Program-made: the position numbers and the translations under genes
NCBI GenBank assembly: GCA_019059635.1
Contig: JAGVRJ010000007.1
Span: 1,984,001 to 2,048,000, forward strand
DNA length: 64,000 nt
DNA from: Proales similis
Taxonomy: Eukaryota; Rotifera; Eurotatoria; Ploima; Proalidae
Reading direction: 5' to 3'
Part shown: positions 1 to 10,465 of the stretch, in pieces
Position numbering within the stretch: position 1 is the first letter of the stretch
Layout: each line of letters opens with the position of its first letter
Notes under the pieces: generated by a model
What the model was told of the DNA's origin: nothing
The model's input: the letters and a program-made list of their open reading frames with translations, nothing else
Database searches by the model: none

Positions 1-617
1 ATTTGGTCGTCACCATTTGCATCTATTCGATTGCGTTCTAATATTTGGGTCCTTGGCGCCATCGCACTTTGCCTCCATCTGAATGGCTTGTCCAGGCCAA
101 TTTTAGCCTCTGCGGCCTATCCACCACTTTGAGTGTCTATTTCTGTGCGCAAGTGTCGGCGCGACGAGCAAAGGAGAGTGAATGAGTGAAGGGCTTGTGT
201 CAGGCGCTCGGTACATTTAAGGCAAAGAAGCGCGGAGAGGTTGTTGTTTCTCGTTGCTCGTACGTCACCTCGTCTATTCAAAGTCAACTCAGCTTGTCAT
301 CAAGTCACTCTGAACGAAAGAAAGTACAAGCAGAACAATGGAGCGAGAAATTGAATGAAACAAAAATTTGAACGAATCAGACACCCAAATGAATGAATGA
401 ATGAACGAGTGCCGAATTCAAGTCACTGAAGGCAGTCGCAAAACAAAACTTGTTCAATTCGAATTCTAATCTTCTCTTTGTTCTCGTCTAGAAGCCGCTT
501 CTTTTTCAACTCTGAAACAAGCCGCTGGAAGAGAAGACCGAAGGTCAATCAAAACCTAAAGAAAAGACGTTCGAGAGCCAAAAAGCCAACAAAACTAGAA
601 GCAAACAAGAAGCGAAA
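1..617 (+). other. Upstream/5' UTR region of the BNIP3-like gene
   Basis: No coding gene is supported here. A pyrimidine-rich tract ending in TAG at about 481-491 looks like a good 3' splice site, so the stretch from there to 617 may be the second 5' UTR exon of the following gene, with an intron upstream. A GAAT-type short tandem repeat lies at about 390-405. Confidence 0.4.
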
Positions 618-1631
618 ATGACAACCACTCCGACGGAGACCACAATTACGCCGCCTTCGACGCCCGTGATCCGTTTGCCTGCGGACATGAACGATCAACT
701 GAACGACTCTTGGTGCGAGCTGCAGTACAAGAGCGGCTGCAGCTCGGCCGGATCGATCGGCCGACTCAATCATTCGGTGAATCCGGAGATGCTGGAGAAG
801 CTGCTGAACGAAGCGCAAAAGGAGGCGGCCAATCAGTCGCCCAAGCACATTTCGCCGGTCAGCTCGACTCCGCTCTTTTCAGACTCAAAGCCGGAGGTGA
901 GCAGCGACAGTCCGAGTCCAGTTGTAAAAAGCGCCAGTCGAGTTGGCTCAAGCGGCGAGCTGAGCGGCAGCAAAGACGATTCGTTTGTCGAATTCGGCCA
1001 GGACGAGATCGAATGTAGTCAGACAGTAGAGTGCGCCAACTGCAAGCGGCAGCGAGAGCAGATTGAAATGCTGCTCAAGAAGCAGATGAGCAATGAAAAG
1101 TTCATGATCAAATTGCGCAATGAATACGAGGACAAGCTGCTGCTCAACAAATCGTTCGACCTCTCTTCCACTCCGTTCAAAGAGCACTCGGGCTCGTCGA
1201 GTCCACTGTCCAAAGCATTCGGAGCAGCAAGCCAAGTGCCCTACGCGACCAACTCTGGTCAAGATTGGATGAAATATTGGTCAAGTCGGCCGCAAATGCA
1301 GCCGCCCAAGTAAGCCTCCTCTGTTCTGCTTGCTCGATTACTGTCTGTCATTGACTGGTTCACTTTCGCGTAGAGAATGGAATCTCGTGCATCCATCCAA
1401 CAGTGTTCGTTCGAGCGTCCAAGAGGAAAAGGTTAGCAGCAGCCAGCTGAGTATCGGAAAGCTCATATTCACCCACATGGCCAGTCTGATTCTGGGCGCC
1501 ACTCTGTAAGTGTCGTCTCTCTCTCGTCGACAGATCTATTCACTTCTAACCGCTCTTCTCTTTGTCAATTCAGAATGTTTCTGATGCTAAAACGCCACTT
1601 GAACAACAAGAACTCGATCTATTTCGTCTGA
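618..1631 (+). CDS. BNIP3: BNIP3/NIX-type mitophagy receptor
   Basis: Predicted outer-mitochondrial-membrane mitophagy receptor of 293 residues. Three exons (618-1309, 1374-1505, 1574-1631) keep frame across GT-AG introns of 64 and 68 bp. Seen in the protein: an N-terminal SWCEL motif (W32 to L35) at the place of the LC3-interacting motif SWVEL of vertebrate BNIP3; a Ser-rich, Glu-rich middle; the family hallmark WSSRP...PPKEW at the exon 1/2 junction (compare DWSSRPENIPPKEF in human BNIP3); and a C-terminal membrane segment with the sequence FTHMASLILG, keeping the His and Gly used for BNIP3 dimer packing, followed by a short basic tail. The middle contains CANCKRQ, a Cys pair not typical of the vertebrate protein. 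It is longer than human BNIP3 (about 194 residues), mostly by low-complexity insertion. Whether it corresponds to BNIP3 or NIX is not resolvable, since invertebrates usually have one gene. Confidence 0.9.
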
Positions 1632-2340
1632 GGAGGCCATCCACAACAGACATGTTTAATCCAATTCTATATATACAGCAAAACACACAAAGAACCAATG
1701 TTTGACCAATTGAATGAGAACAACTCTCAATACGAACGGATCGATTGCGTTCCATATATTCCTTGACACTAATCGTAAATTTAACTTGCTTGTTTGTTTG
1801 TTTACCTATTCGGCCAATGTCTTTATACACACTGTTTGCGCTCTTTTTCCCTGCTATTTGAAAGCAACAAAAATATCATAAAAAACACTCGGCAATTATT
1901 GTCTCTTTTCTATTCTTGAGTCCGCTGTTCTCTCGCTTGCTATTTGGCCTGTGCGGCCACACAGACAACCAATGAATCTTGAATGGCAAACTTTTTCAAA
2001 TTTGAACCAGCTGAATTGCATTCATAAAACAAGACAATTTTGCTTTCTTTTTTCAAAGATTCCATTTTAATTGTAAAGTGGCGATGAACGCTCTTCTTCT
2101 CTTTTTTTTCTTTTTTTGTTCAAGAGTGAGTGAGAACAGACACGAGCGCTCGTGCATAATAGCAAACAACAACAACAACAAGGAAGCAACTATTTTATTC
2201 TCATATTATTTGTAAATACAAGAATAAACATAAAAATGTCTACTTTTTGTTTTCCCATTCGAAGACATTCGTGGGCTCATACGGGGTTGAGCTAAGAAAA
2301 AGAAATATTAGGGAATGAGAGAATCGACTTCAATTGCATG
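1632..2340. other. 3' UTR of BNIP3-like gene and AT-rich spacer
   Basis: A polyadenylation hexamer AATAAA lies at 2223-2228, preceded by other A/T-rich motifs and an (ACA) run near 2165. No further gene is visible. BNIP3-like transcripts probably end near 2245. Confidence 0.45.
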
Positions 2341-2342
2341 GT

Positions 2343-2570
2343 TTTGCATTTTTATTCGGCATTTAAACTGAGAATGTGAGCCAAGCGGCTTTGAATGTTC
2401 GACAAATGAGTTAAGACTGGCTCAATGAAGAAGTGCTCGCTGCCACTAATCGGCGTAAGGAGCGAGTAGCTCGTTCGTGCTGTGAGGATGGACAACCAAA
2501 ATCGAGTTCGCTGCATTATGCCCAAGCCTTGAGATTCTATTCCGTGTTTTTGTTACACAAACAGAAAAGC
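2343..2570 (-). pseudogene. Orphan copy of the EXD3 3' end
   Basis: Positions 2343-2410 match 4730-4797 in the same orientation with no gap and 7 differences in 68 bases. The intact copy is the very end of the EXD3 gene, including its stop codon and overlapping AATAAA. Read on the minus strand, this copy encodes HLSNIQSRLAHILSLNAE followed by a stop, against HWSNIETRFAHILNLNAE in EXD3. The same frame stays open upstream to about 2560 and shows weak resemblance to the EXD3 zinc-ribbon region, but the Cys residues are replaced by Ser and nothing else of the enzyme is present. It is best read as a decayed duplicate of the last EXD3 exon. Confidence 0.7.
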
Positions 2571-3110
2571 TAATGGTATTGCTCAATTGCAAAATAAAAG
2601 CCATTTTTGCCGGCAATCGATCTATCGAATTTCAAGCTTTCTATTTTCGCAATTTGAAATATAATCAAATTTAAGAAGTTTAAGTTGAATGAAATGTATA
2701 ATAGACACCAAGCCTAGAGTATTAATAGACTGTATATAAATAAAGTATCCAACACATCCATTCGCCAACACATCTTTACTAAGGAACTATCCAAACTTCC
2801 TGATCGAGCTTAATTCAGCTTTTGGTTGTCGAGAGTTGAAATGCATTCATGCAATATGCGTATCTAAAAGCACAGCAATGACCTTGAATATAAGGCTATT
2901 ATAAATGCAATGTGATTTCCTCACTATACAATTCAGTATTCAACAACTCAGCAGCTTCTAAGATGAGCTTTTTTCGGCTCAGGCTCATAGCCAAATCGCT
3001 TCAGGTGACTCAGAGAACATTCAACGACCAATTTATTCTTTTACATGAGATGAACAAGTTTTTGGGTGATAAATGGCAAGAGAACTAAATCCTTTCAAAA
3101 ATTTCAATAG
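2411..3110. other. AT-rich spacer upstream of the Crinkler-like gene
   Basis: Markedly AT-rich compared with the surrounding genes. It contains a TATATAAATAAAG string near 2735-2747 and a 41-codon open frame at about 2962-3087 that could be a first exon or a relic. An AG at 3109-3110 immediately precedes the reading frame of the next gene and could be a 3' splice site. No NTPase domain, the normal N-terminal partner of the downstream domain, can be found here. Confidence 0.35.
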
Positions 3111-3209
3111 TTTAATCATTATAATCAAAAAAGGGAGAATTATGAGAAAAGCGCCACAATAAACCATAAGAGATACAACTTTGAAACAAAAGAACAGTTT
3201 GCAAACTTG

Positions 3210-4490
3210 ATGCCCAACTTGATATTGGCAAACAGTTGCATGGTTGAAATCAGAGAACTTGAGAAAGGCCCAAACGAGAGGCCCAAGATAGATTTTCACA
3301 AAGATGTGCGAGCTACTATAACGAATGTGAATGACGCCTGCAAAGTCTACAACAAGTGTCGCTTTGGCAGGCCCCTCTGGGCCACAATGGCTTCGACCAG
3401 AAAAGTTCCAGGCGAATTACTCAACTTTGCGGCCGGCGAGCTGATAGGAGGCGTGTCCGGCAATGATTTTCGTCAGCTGAGAAACTGCGACAAGTTGAGC
3501 ATCATTGCGGCCAGGCTTCCGCTTCGAATCAATGCCTTTTCATCATTCTCGACTGATATGCTGGCCTCAAACATGGCGACTTGTGTCGGCATCCAGCCCG
3601 ACATGAATCATGGAAACTTGTTCTATCCGTCGGAGCCAATGCTGGCTGAAGCAGCGATCCGTCTCATGCACATCCATGACAAACATGTGGAAACAATTCT
3701 CCAAGTATTTCACAACTGCCTGATGCAGTCAATTGTGATTGACCAAGGTGACAAGAGCGAGCTCCTTGCCCAGCTCATTCTATGCATGGCGTTTGACAAG
3801 GCATGCTCCGAGTCGGGCTCTTTGCTCACAGATGGCGCCAATCATGTCTCGGTAGAGCAGTTTCTCAACAAGCTATTTTGCTCCAAGGTGGACTGGAGCT
3901 CGCCCGCCATCTCTGCGCTCAAATCTGCCAGGGTTTACTTCACTCGCTTTGTCGAACACTATCGGCCTCTCGACACTGAATGCCTCAGGGAAGCTTTGAG
4001 GCGCGGCTGTGCAATATTTAACAAATCGAACGAAAAAAAGGTCGACCTCATAATTCCGGTCGTGTTTGGCTGTGACAATCTGCAGATGATGAGTTGTATT
4101 CTCGTTCAAGTAAAGAACCAGTTAAGAAGCGTTCATGTCGACGCCGAGTCGATTTTACCTCAAGGAGCCGGTATTGAGGATATGCCCAAGTCAACTCCAT
4201 TTGCTAGCGTTCTGCTTGACCTTTGCCCGCCCTCCAAGTCTGCAGAGAGATTCTCGGGCTCTGTCTCCTCAACCGGTCCGCAGCTGTTTATCGCTTCGCA
4301 CGGTATTAGCGGCTCGCTATTGCCCGACTACGACCAAAGGCCAAACGTGACCAATATTCTGGAGAAGCTCGTCAAAAACGAGCATCTGGATCCATGGAAC
4401 GAACATTCGCTAGATAAATACCAAAGGGCCATTTTAGCCAGTATGAAGCTGGCTCCTTTCATTGACCACCAGAAGCTCGAGCTCGAGTAA
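3210..4490 (+). CDS. Crinkler (CRN)-like protein, helical region plus PD-(D/E)xK-type nuclease domain; NTPase part absent
   Basis: Intronless frame of 426 codons from the first ATG, open upstream without a stop to 3111. It resembles the C-terminal half of the Crinkler/CR-type proteins abundant in fungi and oomycetes and patchy in animals. Landmarks in order (numbered from 3207): FGRPLWA about residue 53; an L-S-I-I-A-A-R-L block at 97-104; SSFSTDMLASNMATC 112-126; YPSEPMLAEAA 140-150; a GDKSELLAQLIL helix at 181-192; then RRGCAIFNKS near 265 followed by D280-L-I-I-P-V and I-L-V-Q301-V-K303-N. The last pair matches the D...(E/Q)xK core of restriction-endonuclease-fold domains. The usual N-terminal P-loop NTPase is not visible upstream, so this is either a truncated or domain-only gene. 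An AATAAA at 4708-4713 could end its mRNA. Lack of introns and the AT-rich flanks set it apart from its neighbours. Whether it is expressed or active is unknown. Confidence 0.65.
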   Translation: MPNLILANSCMVEIRELEKGPNERPKIDFHKDVRATITNVNDACKVYNKCRFGRPLWATMASTRKVPGELLNFAAGELIGGVSGNDFRQLRNCDKLSIIAARLPLRINAFSSFSTDMLASNMATCVGIQPDMNHGNLFYPSEPMLAEAAIRLMHIHDKHVETILQVFHNCLMQSIVIDQGDKSELLAQLILCMAFDKACSESGSLLTDGANHVSVEQFLNKLFCSKVDWSSPAISALKSARVYFTRFVEHYRPLDTECLREALRRGCAIFNKSNEKKVDLIIPVVFGCDNLQMMSCILVQVKNQLRSVHVDAESILPQGAGIEDMPKSTPFASVLLDLCPPSKSAERFSGSVSSTGPQLFIASHGISGSLLPDYDQRPNVTNILEKLVKNEHLDPWNEHSLDKYQRAILASMKLAPFIDHQKLELE

Positions 4491-4707
4491 GCTTTCTTAC
4501 CTCATCTCACTCGGCTATTTATTTAGGCTTTATTAGAAATCTTTTGTCCTCGGAAAATCCACTTGCCTGTCCTGATGAGTAAATAGTAGACTCGAATAAT
4601 TAAGGAGAAGAGCAAACATAAAAGCTCATGAATATCAGCCAAACACGCAAGTGTCTTTTTTGTGTCTTGGGTTTTTCTTAAATTTACATGGCAAGTTGAA
4701 CAAGAAA

Positions 4708-4743
4708 AATAAAGATTCAGTTCACTGCTTTTGCATTTTTATT
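4708..4743. terminator. Facing polyadenylation signals of two convergent genes
   Basis: AATAAA on the plus strand at 4708-4713 follows the Crinkler-like gene. On the minus strand AATAAA at 4738-4743 overlaps the TAA stop of EXD3 (4739-4741). The two 3' ends therefore lie within about 30 bp or overlap. Confidence 0.5.
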
Positions 4744-7700
4744 CGGCATTTAAATTGAGAATGTGGGCGAAGCGGGTTTCAATGTTCGACCAGTGAGGCC
4801 CTTCCCAGTAGATTCGACCGCACCCAGAGCATGCATAGAACAAACTCACGACGCTGAGTGTGTTAACAAACAGATTGTCGAGCTGAAGCAAGACACGAGG
4901 CTCTTGTCTGAGTCGCAGGTCGGCCAAGTCGATCTTTTCCAGCAAATCGAGATCACTGCTGCCGTCGTAGTTGCCCGACATGTTTCTCTCTCGTCTCTTT
5001 CCGATTCGACTCTGACCAAGATTCCAGAGCCATTCCATTTGATCTCGCTCGAATGTGACATAGTCGCTTGCATTGCAAGACTGTTCGGTTGATTACCTGG
5101 CGCACTCGACCGGGTAGAACGGAGCGCAAAATCTTACCAGACAACGACTGAACAAATCGCTCACGTGCACTTGAACGTTGAACATGCGAAGCACAGCGGT
5201 ACACTGCTCTCGGGCGTTGCCTGCTTTCACGTGAACGCATCGGCCAGTGGGCATCTGCGATCTCAACTACAAGCCCATTGCAGCTCGATTGACATTGAAT
5301 CGAACAGAATGTGACTTACGTTGAAAAAGGCGAGTCCACAGCTTAGCAAGAAGCGATTCTCGGCTCTGGCGATCTATTTTTATTGAACAAAGGCAATCAG
5401 CAGCGCGTGTTTATTTCGGCTCGATGGGCGCTGACTTACTTTGGCCGCTTCTGAATGCTCCTGGTCGTTGTCGAGTATTTTGGCGTCAACTCCACAACGT
5501 CGAAGCTCTTTGCCCAGACCGCCGAGCATGTTGTCGCACATGACCTTCAACGACCTGGGCCGGATCGGCACCGGACTAAGAGTGAAATTCGGGTCGTTGA
5601 ATTTGGCCAGCTCTTGCCAATACTCGTCTTGCTGCTTTAGCTCCCTCTTTTCGGCCCGGTTGGCCTTGTCTCGGCTCTTGCTGGTCGCTTTCTCGCCGGC
5701 CTGTGCTGCGTTCTTCACTTTACGGCCGAGACAAGCCTCAAAGTCAAACGCAACCGCCAGCTCGCTTAGACGCGTGCGAATGAACTCGAACACTTCCAAG
5801 AGGCAGTAAGCGTCCAGAGCGGCGTACAGGATCTGCGTGCGACGCATGGGCCGCTTTTCCCAGTTTGAGACTTGCTCACTTTTGTTGAGTGGCTTGCCCA
5901 GGCACAGTCTGACCAATTCGCTCAGGCCTTTGGCTTTCACTTCTTGGTTGGCTTCTGCGTCTTCGATCGACGCCTCTCCCGAGTAGTCTACATCTTTGCT
6001 AAACAGAGGACAGTTCATTTGCATGAGCTGTTGAAACACAAACGCCAGATCGAGCGAGGTCATGCGCAGCAAGTCTGCGTAAGCCACCTGCTCGCCGCTC
6101 TGCTTGTTGAATGTTTGACAGATGATCTTGATGTCGTGGCTAAAGCCGTAGCCGAGCTTCACTATTCGCTTGTTGTGTAGGAAGCGTTCGGCAAACATTT
6201 TGTCCAGCTGATGAGCGTCCGGCTCCGATTCAAGCTTGACCATGTCGATCAGGAAAATTCGATCGGCGGTGGCGATTTGAATCAGCGAGGCCCGATGACA
6301 CTCGAGATGCTCGGAGCCGAGTATGCAAGACGGCTTCCATTCTGTGTCGACGCCAACAAACGTGTGCTCGTTCCAGTCAATTGTCGAGTTGATTGACGAC
6401 TTTCGGTTTGTTGACGAGTCAGGACAGATGTAGTCGAGAAAGGCCAGCAATTGGAGTTTAGTCTCCACAATCTCGATTCGGCTCTCGTCCAGTCTCAACC
6501 GATGGAAGCGGTCGTCTTGGACTATTTCGGACTCGACCGATTGCCACAGATCTTGGCCAAGGCCACGCTCGAGTCCATCGACAATCTGATCGTGTATCTG
6601 ATTTGAGACCATTCTCAACAGCGAGTGTCACAGTTGAACGAGGCAACCTGTCACTTACAAAATGCGGAAGGCTCGATGGCGCAATCTGGAGGTAGCGAAT
6701 CCATCGGCAGATCTCTTCAATGTCGCTGTACGTGTAGAGCGAGGAGACGAACGCCTCCAAGATTGAATCGTCCTTACTCAGACATTCGACAATCAAATCG
6801 CGCCACGGCTCGAACGCGATCGAATTCTCCACATAGCGCCTGTAGAGCAGGTACTTGAGCGTTTTGAGGTAGCGCTGACTGGTCACATTGGGACACCAGG
6901 CCGGATCTAGTTTGTATTGCTTTATCAAGCGTGAGGCCAACTTGCACAGCTGGCGACGATTCAGCTTGTCCAACTTGACGCTCTTTACTTTGTATTTGCT
7001 TCAACAAAACAGGCCCAACGAGTGCGATTGCGAACAGAAAAAATCGAACGCGGAATCTGTTTACCTCAAATAGGTCGAAATGTGCGCGTCTGGCGAGCAC
7101 ATCTTGTCCAGTTCAGCCACAAACAGCTGCTGGTGTTTAAGACTTGAGTTCAAATAGCGTTCAATTATGTTTATCTTGTCCTCGAGCAGCAGCGGTATGA
7201 GAGTCTGCGTGGTGGTGTTGGTGATTGGTTGTTGGTCGACAGGCGTGGATTTGATTGAAAAGAGAGAAAAAAGAAATTGAATTGACCCGTTTGAGAAATC
7301 CTTGATCGAATTGTGCACAAGCGACGAGAAATTACCTCAACGCAGTCGAAATGATCGTGAAGCAGAAGTGAGCTGATAACGACGGCTCGCTCTTTAAAAT
7401 CGAACGTAGCCAGCCGGTTTTTGACATGCGGCAGGAGAAGCGCACCTGTCTCGGCTAGCGAGTAGGCGTTTATGATTTGATCGAGCAAAATTAGATTGTG
7501 TCTGGTCGCTGTGTAAAACGCAGCTATTTTTATCTCATCAGAAGGGCGGCCCGCACCACCTGACACGCTTGTCTTATTGACGCGCCATTTATCGAACGAT
7601 TTGGCCACAATGCAAGCGATTGAATTGAATTTGTTCGATGGGTAGTCGCGCGCGTTCTCGATCAATACCAAATTCAGCCAGTAGGGGCTGGCGCTGTCTG

Positions 7701-8404
7701 AAAACGAGTCGAACAGAATCGACTCGATTCGCTTATGGGCGGCCGCCTCGAGCTGTTTCTTGGCCGAGCGCGACTTGCCTTCTACTCGACCCGAGTCATT
7801 TAGCTCCTCAGCTGCCTCGCCGCTTGTCGTTCCTTGCTGGCTGCGAATCTCGCTCATTATTCGTCCTAGCTCGTTCATCACGCTCTTCAGCCAGTGCTTA
7901 TCTATCACGTAGTCGACGCTCAGTCGAATCTTGTTGTAGTCTCTGTTTCAAATTAAAACATTGTTTAATTCAAGCTCAAACCAAGCCGGTGCTCTCTCTC
8001 TCTTTCTCCCTCTTCTTAAATCCTCGAACAACAATCGCGGCCTCATTCGGGCACATGTCTGCCCACTCGACGCTCGTTCTCTAGTTCTCAGCCGGCACAG
8101 CGTTTAGCAATCGAATTGAAATTTAAATGCTGCCTGGATGAGAACCAGAGAGCTGGCGCATCGAATCTCAGGCAATCTCACGCTCACTGCAATTACCTGC
8201 CGCACGTCTTGGCTTCTGTGATGGTCTTGCGCATCAAAAACTCGCTGTCGATAGCCTCTTTGGTCAAATTGATTTGAAAGGCAGTTTCGTTCGCTGCTCT
8301 GACGGTCTACCTTCTGACTCGACGGGTTTGACCGTTTTGTCATAGAAATCGAACAGATCGTCGTCGTCCTCGTCGGCCTCGGAGAATTCCAATTCTTTCC
8401 ACAT
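4739..8404 (-). CDS. EXD3: Exonuclease mut-7 homolog (DEDDy 3'-5' exonuclease with Mut7-C domain)
   Basis: RNA 3'-5' exonuclease of the mut-7/Nibbler family, which trims small RNAs. Nine exons keep frame: 8404-8311, 8257-8197, 7942-7336, 7204-7065, 6998-6659, 6597-5440, 5373-5320, 5266-5138 and 5080-4739 (974 residues). The N-terminal half is helical, with the family segment LIPLLLEDKINIIERY near residue 255. The exonuclease core shows VGVDTEWKP (D and E of motif I), YADLLRMTSLDL (motif II) and YAALDAYCLLE (Tyr-x3-Asp of motif III), so all catalytic residues are kept. The Mut7-C domain follows, with MCDNMLGGLGKELRRCG, RFLLSCG, DLFSRCL and a CSGCGRIYWEG zinc-ribbon signature. The stop codon overlaps AATAAA, which predicts an extremely short 3' UTR. 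The first two exons, acidic and unlike human EXD3, are the least certain part of the model. The vasohibin-like gene lies about 210 bp upstream on the same strand. Confidence 0.9.
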
Positions 8405-8616
8405 CTTTTGCAGCGCAGCTTTGCTTCTCTCAGTTTTGTTCAAATCTGCTTGAAATCAATGTGCGTTAAATTTTCGACATAATCGGCTTGACAATGGCTC
8501 AACTCATTGTTTGGTTAAATTCGTTATTTATTTCATCAAAACAAAACTTGGTGGCAGCCACTCTTCCAATTGGAAATTAAATTCGGCGCGATAAAAAAAT
8601 GGCGAAAAAATAAATA

Positions 8617-9847
8617 TCAAACACGAATCGATCTCTTCTTTTGCGTTTTCTTGATCGAACGAGCCTGAGCAATTGGGGGCAGAGGAGCGCTGGCCGACTC
8701 AAGTTTGACTGTCTTGGTGGCCGGTTTAACCGCCGCTTTTGGCTCCTCTTCACTGTCTGTGGAATCGACGTCGAAATGAACCTCGGTCAAGTTCTGCTTG
8801 AGACCGAGCTCGTTCAAATTCATGAACGAGTTGCTTTTACTTTTCATGCCGCCGTTCGCCGTGTCAAGGGCGGTCAAGTTCTTGAGCGAGAGAAACGTGC
8901 GCGACTTGCCCATTTGGTTGCGTCTGATTGAGCGAGAATGACGCTCGACCAACTTGGGCCACTCGTTGGCATGCTGCTTGGCCAAGTTGATCACCACACC
9001 TTGCCACGGTATTGACTCGAACGAGCGATTTGAAGCAACAATCGGGTTGCCGATTCTGACTCGCTTCACTCTGTGCAAGTAGTTGGAGAAGGCCATCACA
9101 TAGTCGAGAATGAGATCGGTCAAAGTGTCGAATCGAAGCGGCTTGTAGCCGAGATCATCACGCCGACTGGTGCCCAGCGCACCGAAACGTCCGCTCGAGT
9201 GACAGTAGACACCCAGCACCACGTGTCGATGAATGTTGCCGCGCGAGACAGTCTTGAAGCCGATCGAGAACTTTTCAAGGCCATTCAGCGACGAGGGAAT
9301 CTCGTTTATGAGATAAATGGCCAAAATGACCGCCTCGAGGCATTTTATGGGCAGCGCGTCCTCGATCATGCGTTTGGACAGCTTCGCTTGGCTTATTAGC
9401 GGTCGGTTCTTTTTGACTTGGAAAAATTGAAAGCTGGACGCAACCTGAATAATTATTCGCAGCTCATTAGCTCGCTCGACGGACACCTACCCGGTGTGGT
9501 TGTACTGCAGCTGGTTTATGTAGGCTTGAATTTGATCGCATTTCTCCCTATTCGACAGACTCCGATTGTGAATGGCGCCATAGGGTACACTGGGCACAGG
9601 CACCTCGGGCAGACAGTCACCGTTGTCTTGAATTTGCTTCAAACTCTTGTGCGCTTGAGCATGAAAACGTTCATCAGGATGAAAGCAGAGCGAGTAAAAT
9701 TAGACAAAAACCTTCTGGCTGCAGTTGCTGGGCAAATGTCCACATTTGAGACCAGGCAGGTGCATCGAGTGGGAATCCGCTCGAGTTCAAGTAGAACAGA
9801 ACGGAGCTGCCCTCTTTGATCGGCACGTAGCTCGGCCGATTGCTCAT
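8617..9847 (-). CDS. VASH: Vasohibin-type tubulinyl-Tyr carboxypeptidase
   Basis: Removes the C-terminal Tyr of alpha-tubulin in the cytoplasm. Vertebrate vasohibins act with the small chaperone SVBP, which is not seen in this window. Three exons (9847-9712, 9653-9491, 9433-8617) give 371 residues. Strong family signatures: SVLFYLNSSGFPLDAPAW at the start of the core; LQYNHTG at the end of exon 2, joined to FQFFQVKKNRPL as in human NHTGTQFFEIKK; catalytic Cys in ALPIKCLEAVILAIYL; catalytic His in RHVVLGV; and the third residue in GALGTSRRDDL. The C-terminal tail is basic and ends in SIRV, similar to the YQIRV/YQIRI ends of human VASH1 and VASH2. A stop codon just upstream of the ATG supports the chosen start and a very short N-terminal extension. 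Whether it corresponds to VASH1 or VASH2 cannot be said; invertebrates normally have a single ancestral gene. Confidence 0.93.
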
Positions 9848-10169
9848 TTCTTATGGGCAAAAAGGCCAGCGTCCTTTGGCTTGATGTCACGTCAGCGCAG
9901 CAGTCGAATGAGCGCGCAGTGTGAAACTATGCGATTATATTGTTTGCCTGGCAACCGCACAATTCGCCCTCCTTGTCTCAATGAGCGCATTATGCTCAAG
10001 TTTTTTGAACAATATATTCAAAAAGAGAATTTGCATCAGCTGGACGCGTCAAACAGTTGAGCATCGACACGTCAATGTGGCATCAGGTGTCTTTAGTCCG
10101 AGCTCAACGATCAGCTTCACTCTTGAAGAAAGAGTGTCTTGTAGCAATGCGGTCAAAATTCTCCCAACA
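9848..10169. other. Spacer between vasohibin start and tRNA
   Basis: Divergent upstream region of vasohibin (minus) and tRNA-Thr (plus). Nothing beyond short AT-rich tracts is recognisable. Confidence 0.3.
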
Positions 10170-10242
10170 GCCCTCATAGCTCAGTGGTTAGAGCACTAGT
10201 CTTGTAAACTAGGGGTCGGCAGTTCGATCCTGCCTGGGGGCT
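10170..10242 (+). tRNA. tRNA-Thr (anticodon TGT)
   Basis: A complete cloverleaf. The acceptor strand GCCCTCA pairs with TGGGGGC at 10235-10241 (one G-T wobble), with discriminator T at 10242. The D arm is AGCTCAGTGGTTAGAGC. The anticodon stem is CTAGT/ACTAG around the loop CTTGTAA, and the T arm carries GTTCGATCC. There is no intron and no encoded CCA. A T-run beginning about 10253 is a suitable RNA polymerase III terminator. Confidence 0.95.
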
Positions 10243-10249
10243 TAAAAAA

Positions 10250-10261
10250 ATCTTTTTTTTC
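10250..10261 (+). terminator. Pol III T-run terminator of tRNA-Thr
   Basis: A run of eight or more T residues starts about 10 bases after the tRNA 3' end, the usual stop for RNA polymerase III. Confidence 0.6.
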
Positions 10262-10465
10262 CAACTCTCCTTTTTGTCTTGAGTCTATTCTTGTCGTTGC
10301 CCGTTTTGCCCGTTATCTTGTCAGGCAAAGAGCAATTATGATAATAACTTGAGTTCAATTGCGAGCACAAAGTCGGATTGACAACGCCGCATCCTTGGTT
10401 ACAATTTATTATCAATCCGATTGCGGATCTGCGCTAGAGTCGGATTCAGTTCGAAGCAAAAGGAA

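Noticed and set aside
2962-3087. 41-codon ATG frame before the Crinkler-like gene
   Set aside because: It could be a first exon, but no convincing donor joins it in frame to the 3111 acceptor and its sequence shows no family resemblance.
2343-4797. The two 68-bp direct repeats as LTRs or a target-site duplication of a transposon
   Set aside because: They are gene-end sequence, too long for a normal target-site duplication and without TG...CA ends, primer site or reverse transcriptase between them.
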